64,000 nucleotides of DNA from Aporrectodea caliginosa (lineage: Eukaryota; Annelida; Clitellata; Crassiclitellata; Lumbricidae), in NCBI GenBank assembly GCA_020284085.1, contig JACEVL010000994.1, forward strand, positions 114,501 through 178,500. The letters are read 5' to 3'. The notes under the pieces were generated by a model that saw nothing but the letters and a program-made list of their open reading frames with translations, searched no databases and had not been told where the DNA came from. Below are positions 44,549-52,459 of this stretch, one piece after another. The translations under genes were made by a program, and so were the position numbers. Position 1 is the first letter of the stretch, and each line of letters opens with the position of its first letter.

Positions 44549-45459
44549 AATGGACTGATGAACTCGCGGATGAATTACATAAACCCGTAGTAAGGCATTT
44601 TAGAAAAAGGAAGGTGTACGTCGGTGGGATAGATGACATTTGGGCAGCTGATCTGATCGATATGCAGGCGTTCGCTAAAGATAACGATGGCGTGAAATAC
44701 TTGTTAACGGTTATAGATGTATTTTCAAAGTATGGTTGGATCGTACCACTACATGATAAGAGCGGAAAATCTACGGCTAGCGGTTTCTTGAAAATATTAA
44801 AGAGCGGAAGAAAACCGGGTAAAGTTTGGGTTGATAAAGGGAAGGAATTTTATAATAAGGATGTACAGAATTTAGTTGAGTTGTATTCCACTGAAAATGA
44901 GGAGAAATCCTGTGTAGTCGAACGTTGGAATCGAACGATGAAAGAAAGAATGTTTAAATATTTTACAGCTAATTCAACGAGAAGATATATTAATGTATTA
45001 GATGAAATGGTTAGTAATTATAATAACGCGAGACATTCTTCTATAAAAATGACTCCTTCTAAAGCGAGCCTGAAAGTTAATGAAAAGACTGTATGGATGA
45101 ATTTATACGGTGATGAGATTTCAGAGCCTATTAAGCCTATGTTCTCGGTAGGTGATAAAGTTAGAATAACGAAGAAAAAGACTACATTTGAAAAAGGATA
45201 CACGGCGAGATGGTCTGAAGAGGTGTTTACCGTGTCTGGAGTTCAATACACTGATCCTCCAACCTATAAGATTAAAGATTATAACGGAGAAGAAATTCAA
45301 GGCTCATTCTACGAGCAAGAGCTACAGAAGACGACTCAAGAATTATTTAGAATCGAGAAGGTTATTAGGAAACGTGGAAAGAAATCGCTCGTAAAATGGC
45401 TTGGTTATCCCGAGTCCTTTAATTCGTGGGTTGATAATGAAGACTTAACGACCGTGTGA
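44542..45459 (+). CDS. Polinton-type retroviral-like integrase with chromodomain
   Basis: DDE integrase (rve fold). Counting from the GTG codon at 44614, catalytic residues are D13 (in AADLIDM), D74 (in VDKGKEF) and E103 (in VVERWNRT). An SH3-like C-terminal part with 'FSVGDKVRI' (about 168) follows, and a chromodomain with 'RIEKVIRKRGKKSLVKWLGY' and a closing SW (about 246-275). There is no in-frame ATG between the upstream stop at 44512 and the first Asp; the first Met (44662) comes after D13. Translation must therefore start by frameshift from the phospholipase gene, by splicing, or at a non-AUG codon, or the gene is broken. The D-to-E gap is 28 residues, shorter than the usual ~35, hinting at a small deletion. 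No N-terminal HHCC zinc domain is seen. Confidence 0.85.
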   Translation, partial: SLKWTDELADELHKPVVRHFRKRKVYVGGIDDIWAADLIDMQAFAKDNDGVKYLLTVIDVFSKYGWIVPLHDKSGKSTASGFLKILKSGRKPGKVWVDKGKEFYNKDVQNLVELYSTENEEKSCVVERWNRTMKERMFKYFTANSTRRYINVLDEMVSNYNNARHSSIKMTPSKASLKVNEKTVWMNLYGDEISEPIKPMFSVGDKVRITKKKTTFEKGYTARWSEEVFTVSGVQYTDPPTYKIKDYNGEEIQGSFYEQELQKTTQELFRIEKVIRKRGKKSLVKWLGYPESFNSWVDNEDLTTV

Positions 45460-45493
45460 CGACTGGAATCGATACCGTTCCCAACGATTACGC

Positions 45494-45602
45494 CTATGAC
45501 TCATACGATCGATACCGCGAGAATTGACCTAACGATTACGTCGCGCGATCGATCTTTTCGATACCTTGGGAATTTCCGATAGTTTCGATCGATGAGTCAT
45601 AG
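45494..45602. repeat. Inverted repeat just after the integrase gene
   Basis: CTATGACTCATACGATCGATA (45494-45514) pairs with TTTCGATCGATGAGTCATAG (45583-45602) with one bulge and one or two mismatches. Each arm is followed by GCGAGAA. Between them are more CGAT-rich motifs. It could be a remnant of the element's end or a protein-binding site. Confidence 0.65.
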
Positions 45603-45606
45603 CGAG

Positions 45607-46186
45607 AACTTGGGTATTATATATAAATATGGTTTCTTATTGGTTTAATTTGTAAAATCTAACCTAAGTTATGGGAGAATCACAGATTTTTATGTAGCGC
45701 AGAAGTTACTCTTTCCAGTGGATCCATGTGCCCAACTCTGGGACTATTACATCCCGACGATCGGAGCTCATAATTATTACTTCCTCTTGATTTTTGAGAA
45801 TTTTGAGAATTTTGTCATCTAGCGAATGTCATACAATGTTGTTGATGATATTGAAGGTGTCACGATGAATGGTTCACGAACAAAAATAATGGTTCAATGG
45901 TAATTGTTTGTCATAAAATGTTTTACGACAAAAGTTATTATTCGTCCATTGTATGGACACAAGTTGGTTGAATCGATGAAAATAATGCGTGCTGAAAAAG
46001 ATTTTGGATTGATGACAAGAATTTTTCCTTAATTGGAAAAAGGGCTAGGGATGAATTATTTCCCAAATATATAGACCAATATCGGTGCTAGGTACCATAC
46101 TTCTGTAAATTCTTTTAAAAAAAATAAGATATTAGCGCCTTCGTAGCTATTATTACGAAAGCAAATAATTATCCTCTTTCCGTCAC
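45607..46186. other. Intergenic, nothing recognised
   Basis: AT-rich; no gene, no Polinton terminal repeat seen. Confidence 0.4.
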
Positions 46187-46310
46187 GGTTCCGCGACAAC
46201 TCGTCGAACGACATTTCGTCTAACGAGTCACGCCTATGCTAACGACACTTCGTCTACGACAATAATATTCGTCTAACGACATTTCGTCTACCAGTGTATC
46301 TAACGTGCCT
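46187..46310 (+). repeat. Partial MS-B element (left terminal region only)
   Basis: GGTTCCGCGACAACTCGTCG, then ACGACATTTCGTCTAACGA-type repeats and 'TCTACCAGTGTATCTAAC'. It matches the first ~90 bp of the element at 46897, with an insertion. The minisatellite core and right end are absent. Confidence 0.7.
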
Positions 46311-46887
46311 AAACAAAATGGGAATCTTGCACAAAAGTGCGTAGCAGGAATGTCTAATCATAATAATCCTCGAACAAATAAGTCTTGAGGTTAATTTTGA
46401 AGAGCGATAGGGGAAGGGCTTCTAATATGGGCCCCCTAAGAAACTTTTCCTATTTCATAGCACAGAAGCAATTAAACGTGTAGTTTATTTATTCCATGCA
46501 TTACTTGGCATGAGTTGTTGCCAAATATGAAGGAATTATTCCTTAATCTGTGCAAATAAATTTTTAACGAATTTTTTTCAAAATACGGAAAATGGCTCAT
46601 ATTACACGACCGGGTGTGTAATATGAGCCACCATTTTAAAGATGGAATTGCAATGTTTCCGTGCCGCAGACTAATATTAAAACAGTAAAAAACGATTTTC
46701 TGAGATTAAACTTACTAGGATAACCAGTAAGAAACAATTTGGCCTATGCCTAATGTAAACAACACTGAGAACCGGTTACATGGAAAAAATAAAGTTGAAG
46801 ATTTTGCGAATATGTTATGTTAAATTCGTTTATTTAACGACGCCGTCATAATTTTGCGAATAATTAAAGTTCGGTGAGAAATTGGGT
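46311..46887. other. Intergenic, AT-rich
   Basis: No gene. GCTCATATTACACGACCGGGTGTGTAATATGAGC (46593-46626) is a near-perfect hairpin. Confidence 0.5.
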
Positions 46888-46896
46888 GTAATTCGG

Positions 46897-47381
46897 GGTT
46901 CCGCGACAACTCGTCGAACGACATTTCGTATAACGACACTTCGTCTACGACAATTCGTCTAACGACATTTCGTCTACCAGTGTATCTGTATCCATTACGG
47001 CTAATCAACAGAGGCCGCTTTCTTATAGTTTCGCTAAAACGTGCTATATATTCTCAGGAATCCAGCTTCTAATTACTGACAAGATTATTTTCATAAATCC
47101 AGCTTCTATTGAATGGAAACTTATTTTCATCCATGCATCCAGGTTGATTTCCAGCTTCTATTTACGGAAAAAATAATTTCGATCAATCCAGCTTCTATTT
47201 CAACACAGAAATGCTTTCATCAATCCCACTTCCATTTCGGGAAACTGTTTTTTTTCATCAATCCAGCTTCCATTTTAAAGTGACAATATCAAATAACTTT
47301 GTAGACGAAATGTCGTTCGACGAAATGTCGCTCGACGAAGTGTCGTAGACGAAATGTCGTTCGACGAGTTGTCGTGACACC
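46897..47381 (+). mobile_element. MS-B: short TIR element with minisatellite core
   Basis: Flanked by a 9-bp duplication GTAATTCGG (46888-46896, 47382-47390). Inverted ends are built of ACGACA(T/C)TTCGTCTA-type subrepeats: GGTTCCGCGACAACTCGTCG on the left, and GGTGTCACGACAACTCGTCG as reverse complement of the right. The core (about 47060-47275) is about four copies of a ~50-bp unit with ATCAATCCAGCTTCTATTT. No coding potential. Superfamily unknown; 8-9-bp duplications and GG ends would fit Merlin or Mutator-like elements. Confidence 0.85.
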
Positions 47382-47780
47382 GTAATTCGGTGTGATATTG
47401 GGTGTACTTGCATACAACGTTAATGCGCTTTAGTGAGCCAGATTTCCAACTGTCTGTTCACTTATTTCTTTCAAGTATTATGCAGATGTGATGTTGAGAA
47501 TAGCAAGTTTATAAACAGGACTGTTTATAATTAAATTTTACATCAACCTAAAATATTGGCTGATGAGGCATGTTAAACTGTATTCGCTAGAGGACAGGAT
47601 ATACTTTAAGAAATTTTTGACTTACTTGTCGTTGTAGTGAAAAACTTTCATTGTTCGCCATTTTGTGATGATGACAGTATGATCGAACCACCAGATTATG
47701 AGAAATTCGATTAAGTACCAAACTGGTTAGATTCTAAACTCTGTTCATATAATTTTGTGGACAAACGGGTAACGCATTTG

Positions 47781-48168
47781 GGTAAACGTGTAGTTTAGCG
47801 TCGTAAATTATTCGCCTGTTGTAGCCCTGTTGTTTTTCATCAGTTCAACTTCTACCTTGGCGAGAATCATTTTCATCGATCCAGCTTCCATTAGACAAAA
47901 ATTCGTTTCATCAGTCCAGCTTCTATTTCGGCAGGAATTATTTTTCATCAATACAACTTTTATTTCATTAAGAATTATTTTCCATAAATCCAGCTTCTAT
48001 TTAATCAAGATTCTTTTCATCAGCCCCACTTCGATTTAAGGAAAACTTATTTTCATCAATCCGACTTCTATTTAGCAAGAATTCGTTTCATCAATCCAAC
48101 TTGTTTACGACCAACGCTAAAACCCATGCAATGGCGGATAATTTACGACGCTAAACTACACGTTTACC
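47781..48168. mobile_element. MS-A: TIR element with minisatellite core, copy 1
   Basis: Perfect 8-bp duplication CGCATTTG (47773-47780, 48169-48176). Terminal inverted repeats of about 36 bp with one mismatch: GGTAAACGTGTAGTTTAGCG.... The core has about five units of TTTCATCAxTCCAGCTTCTATTT. It sits between two inverted MS-B copies. Confidence 0.92.
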
Positions 48169-48232
48169 CGCATTTGGTTAATGCGAGAGTTCCTACTATG
48201 ATTTAAGCTGAATGTTTTATATTCCCGTAGAC

Positions 48233-48722
48233 GGTGTCACGACAACTCGTCGAACGACATTTCGTCTACGACACTTCGTCGAGCGACATTTCGTCGAACG
48301 ACATTTCGTCTACAAAGTTATTTGATATTGTCACTTTAAAATGGAAGTTGGATTGATGAAAAAACTGTTTCCCGAAATGGAAGTGGGATTGATGAAAACA
48401 TTTCTGTGTTGAAATAGAAGCTGGATTGATCGAAATTATTTTTTCCGTAAATAGAAGCTAGAAATCAACCTGGATGCATGGATGAAAATAAGTTTCCGTT
48501 CAAAAGAAGCTGGATTGATGAAAATAATCTTGTCAGTAATTAGAAGCTGGATTCTGAGAATATATAGCACGTTTTAGCGAAACTATAAGAAAGAGGCCTC
48601 TGTTGATTAACCGTAATGGATACAGATACACTTGTAGACGAAATGTCGTTAGACGAATTGTCGTAGACGAAGTGTCGTTATACGAAATGTCGTTCGACGA
48701 GTTGACGAGTTGTCGCGGAACC
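48233..48722 (-). mobile_element. MS-B, second copy, inverted
   Basis: Reverse-complement copy of 46897-47381, including the internal 'GAGGCC(T/G)CTGTTGATTA' and 'TATATAGCACGTTTTAGCGA' single-copy stretch. Flanks CCCGTAGAC and CCATGTAGAC suggest an imperfect 9-bp duplication. The two copies form a large inverted repeat with a ~850-bp loop. Confidence 0.85.
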
Positions 48723-48879
48723 CCATGTAGACGATGGCTGGAAATTTACTCAGCTCACACGCTCCTAGGTTCAAATCTGGCGTATCAGGACCATTCGCAG
48801 ATCAGATTCTGTCTCATCATCCACCTTGACTTCTATGGTCCATTCATTTGTCTGTTCCGGAATTGACTATTGCAATTCT

Positions 48880-49175
48880 GTTGTATTGTATTGTATTGTA
48901 TTGTATCTATCATTTTATATAGCGCCTCTCGCAGTGCACACCAATCAGAGGCGCTTCCAGTGCGAAAGACCCAGAGAAAAGAAAGAGGTCTTCAGACAAC
49001 GAAAGAGGCACTTGGCCCACCAGTTAATAAACAGGAACGAGTCAAAGGAGGAAGCTGGTTCCATAGTGCAGGGCCAATGAAGGCAAAGGCTCGCGTTTTA
49101 GCCATAGCAGTTCTCGCTCGCGGGACAAAGAGATCATGCCGGTTTGATGAGCGTAGTGGGCGAAGAGAAGTAGCT
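48880..49175 (-). repeat. Retroposon 3' region, antisense
   Basis: (GTATT)n at 48882-48905, then 'TTTATATAGCGCCTCTCGCA' and 'CAGAGGCGCTTCCAGTGCGA', the complement of the LINE/SINE 3' end seen at 57.9 and 10.6 kb. The rest to 49175 looks like antisense LINE C-terminal sequence ('CACTTGG', 'GCTGGTTCCATAGTGCAGGG'). Confidence 0.6.
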
Positions 49176-50009
49176 GATAATCCCGTAGTTTAGGTAGGTA
49201 AATTGGTAAAGTCGTAGTTTACGTTGCTAAATTATTTGATGTTGTCACTGTAAAATGGAAGCTGGATTAATGAAAGAAATTATTTCCCTAAATGGAAGTG
49301 GGATTGATGAAAACGTTCCTGTGTTCAAAATTGAATTTGGATCGATCGAAATAATATTTCCCTTAAATAGAAGCTGGATGGATGAAATTAAATTTTGGAT
49401 TCAATAGAAACTGGATTGATGAAAATAATTGTTTCCGTAATTAGAAGCTGGATCCATGAGAATATATCTTTGCTTAAATAAAAGTTCCATTGATGAAAAA
49501 TATTTCTTTCATGAAATAGAAGTTGGATTGATAAAAGTATTTTTTCAAATTAAATAGAAGTTGGATTGATGAAAAAATTTCTTAATGAAATGGAAGGTGG
49601 ATTGATGATAGTTAACATGCACATAGATAGACTTCTTACTTACCAGTTGACGTCAAGTACGGCATTGAAGACATTAGAATAATTTAGCAACGTAAACTAC
49701 GACTTTACCGGTAAATTATTATTTTAATGTCATAAGTGCCGCACTTGACGTTGGTATGTAAAGCAGTCTACTTATGTCCTTGATAACTACCATCAATCCA
49801 TTTAATCGAAAAATTATTTTCATCAATCCAACTTCCATTTAATGAAAAAATTACCGAAATTCAATTTAAGAATCTAGCTTCTATTTCCGATAAAAATTAT
49901 TTCCACCAATTCAACTTCTATTTAAATGCATGCATGGGTTTCATCAATCCGATTTTCATTTTAATATGGCGGTATAAAATAATTTACCAGCCTAAACTAC
50001 GGGTTTACC
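49176..50009. mobile_element. MS-A copy 2, interrupted by another MS-A
   Basis: Left end GATAATCCCGTAGTTTAGG; right end, reverse complement, GGTAAACCCGTAGTTTAGGC. After removal of the nested 49205-49709 element and its 8-bp duplication, the body aligns with 50659-51148 ('CATAAGTGCCGCACTTGACG', 'TCTACTTATGTCC'). The outer flanks do not show a clear duplication. Confidence 0.75.
49205..49709. mobile_element. MS-A copy 3, nested in copy 2
   Basis: Perfect 32-bp terminal inverted repeats starting GGTAAAGTCGTAGTTTACG. Target duplication GGTAAATT (49197-49204, 49710-49717), a sequence that is part of the host element's own inverted repeat. The core is about seven ~50-bp units of (A)AATAGAAGCTGGATTGATGAAA orientation. 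Confidence 0.93.
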
Positions 50010-50354
50010 ATATTTTTAGAAAGAGTACCGTCAATAATTTATAATTATCGGCCTCAGAAATAATCTTAGTTGATAAAGCACGATGAGAAATATTCGCTAG
50101 ATGACAGGAGATACTTTCACAAAAAATGCAGTTTAGATATTTCAATCGTTCGCCATTTTTTCGCACTAAACCAGATTATGTTGAAATTCAATTTACCGTC
50201 AATCCTCGGTGAGGTTCTAAACTCTGATTATATAATTTACTAGACAAACTCATTTGGTAAAAGATTACTTTGGCTCGGTCGCCGATATGATCCAGATAAA
50301 CAATATGGCAGCCCCAGATTCGGAAAAAGAATAGAGAGCTCTACCTACACGTTG

Positions 50355-50470
50355 GTCCAGTTAGCTACATTGGTAAGAGCGTTGGCTGCGCGTCTCACGC
50401 GCCTCTGTGAAAGAGAGCATGCGGATCGCAGTTCGCTTCCCGAAACTGTCTTATTTCAGAAATTTAAATC
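50355..50470 (+). repeat. tRNA-like sequence or SINE head
   Basis: 'TTAGCTACATTGGTAAGAGC' (A-box-like) and 'GGATCGCAGTTCGCTTCCC' (B-box-like) about 55 bp apart, with an extra arm between. Pairing is incomplete; it is probably a tRNA-derived repeat rather than a working tRNA. Confidence 0.4.
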
Positions 50471-50658
50471 ACGGTCCTTGCTCGGGGACCTTAAATGGCG
50501 TGGCGTCCATTCAAACGGGCGAGCGGTGGTGAAGGATCTCACTCGATTAATTCATTGAAAAATGAGCAGGGTCGAGGCCATAATTTTTACGATCGCTATA
50601 GAAAAACTGCGAACATTTTACATTTACACTATGCCTACAAACAGCCTAATATCATCTG

Positions 50659-51148
50659 GGTAATCCCGTAGTTTAGGTTGGTAAATTATTTGAATGTCTT
50701 CAATGTCGTACTTCACGTTGGTAAGTAAGTGTCTACTTATGTCCATGATAACTATCATCAATCCCGCTTTCATTTCATCGAGAATTTTTTTTCATCGATC
50801 CAGCTTCCATTTCCCGAAAAACATTATCCAACGTCTATTTAACAACAAAAATATTTTTCATCAATGGAATTTTTATTTAAGCAAAGAACTATTCTCATGG
50901 GTCCAGCTTCTACTTAAGGAAACAATTATTTTCATCATTCCAGCTTCTATTGCATCAAAAACTTAGTTTAATCAATCCAGCTTCTATTTACGGTAAAAAT
51001 TATTTCCATCAATCCAACTTCTATTTAAAGACAGAAATGGTTTCATCAATCCCACTTCGAGTTAGTGAAACAATTTTTTCGCTTAATCCAGCTTCCATTT
51101 TAATCTGACGATATAAAATAATTTACCAACCTAAACTACGGGATTACC
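50659..51148. mobile_element. MS-A copy 4, complete
   Basis: Perfect 8-bp duplication ATCATCTG (50651-50658, 51149-51156) and perfect 33-bp inverted ends beginning GGTAATCCCGTAGTTTAGG. 490 bp. The core (about 50755-51095) has about seven units with TTTCATCAATCCAGCTTCTA. Best reference copy for the family. Confidence 0.95.
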
Positions 51149-51156
51149 ATCATCTG

Positions 51157-52180
51157 TTACTAAACTGTAAAGATAACAAAACTGGTAGACGTGATGCTTC
51201 ATTTTTACTCAATCTCAGATGCAACCTACGGTATTCAGTGCTACTATAGACTGTGGTCCGCGGTCAGGTAGCTGTGTTTTCTTTTCTTTCTATTCTTCAG
51301 ATGTATTGTTAAACCTCAACATACACTGGACATTTAAGACTTCCTATCCCTTTTATTTCTGAAGTGATTTGTATTTCAGTTGTCACTTTTTAGTCATGTC
51401 GTCTATAAAAATAAATATAATATGGGAGCTTGTGTAACAATTTTCCAACTTTTAGTTGTGCTACTTGTGGAGACGATTATGAAGATCTAAGATGGGTGTA
51501 ATTTATAAATGGCATGGGTTTGGTTGGCCTTTTCGTGGAATGGTGTACTTCTAAGTCCTGGTGTCGCGCCATTCTGTTTGAGATAGAGGTGTAACATTTA
51601 AAAGAGGGTTTAAGCAAATCAACATCTTATCAGATAATTATTTGGTGAATTGCTGAAACTGTGCCTTCCCATTGTTACTGACTAGTCATTCAACTACGAA
51701 TGGAGAACAGTCTTTCCACTGTGATAAGCTGCAATGAAATTATCATTTATATTTTTAAATATATAAAAAATAAGTTTGTATTGATCGTTTTAGCAAAGAC
51801 AGGAAGAAGACAATCTACATTCCACAAGACAAAGTCTACATCTCACTAATCTTCATCACGAACATCGCAGACTTTGATTTGTTTGAATACAACTTTCTTA
51901 TTGTCAACTATTTTGTCTTCAGCTAACATCATCCTGAACAATAGCAAACAGGTGTTCTGTTATACAGTGGTTGGATAGCTTCAATATTTCGTCATAGAGT
52001 TTTTTCTGTGCAACAAATTTCTAACTTTACAGGAAAAAATACTACAACTGACAGATGAAACATGAACCCATCTTGTAAACATCTGAAAGATAAACTTAAA
52101 TGAAGCTGTTGACAACGTGAGAAACTGGAGACTGCTGGTGTTTTAAAGGCTAAGCCAACAGCAATTACAGAGACTTCTAC
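51157..52180. other. Intergenic upstream of zinc-finger gene
   Basis: No reading frame of note. It could hold the promoter and 5' exons of the zinc-finger gene, but I cannot place splice sites. Confidence 0.4.
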
Positions 52181-52189
52181 ACAGGTTTT

Positions 52190-52459
52190 GTTATCGTTGA
52201 AGTACTTATGAAAACTCGTGCTGTTCAAGGGCCATACAAATCCAAACTGTGCCTAGAATCTGGTGATTGGAAAGCATATATGAATATTCTGTGAAAAACC
52301 ACACAGATATCAATTATTTAAAATATCGTTTGCTCAAGGTGATCATCTGACACTTGATCACAGAACCCATACTAGAGAAAAGGGAATATCCTGATTTTAA
52401 TATCTCAACCCGAAATGGAGAAAAACAAAACAGTTCCAGATATGTTGGAAGTCATTTGA
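52190..52459 (+). pseudogene. Decayed C2H2 finger units
   Basis: Recognisable pieces of fingers in shifting frames with stops: 'CCATACAAATCCAAACTGTG' at about 52232 and 'TTTGCTCAAGGTGATCATCTG' followed by 'CACAGAACCCATACTAGAGA' at about 52329-52380, both matching finger/linker DNA of the intact array. They are relics of a longer array. Confidence 0.7.

Larger units (their letters stand above)
39193..45606. mobile_element. Partial Polinton (Maverick)/adintovirus-like element
   Basis: Nine compact genes typical of Polintons are packed with short AT-rich spacers: seven on the minus strand, then two divergent on the plus strand. Diagnostic members are the FtsK/HerA packaging ATPase, penton-like minor capsid protein, PLA2 domain protein and chromodomain integrase. 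Complete Polintons are 15-20 kb with long terminal inverted repeats and also encode major capsid protein, adenovirus-like protease and protein-primed DNA polymerase B. None of these three, nor terminal repeats, is visible, so only about 6.4 kb survives. Frames are otherwise intact, which points to recent loss, an assembly break, or a compact derivative. Confidence 0.92.

Noticed and set aside
44549..44557. ATG GAC TGA as start of the integrase
   Set aside because: This ATG is out of phase with the integrase and stops after two codons.
46897..51148. CRISPR-like arrays of ~25-bp repeats
   Set aside because: Minisatellite units inside TIR elements with target duplications; no cas genes, spacers are not unique.
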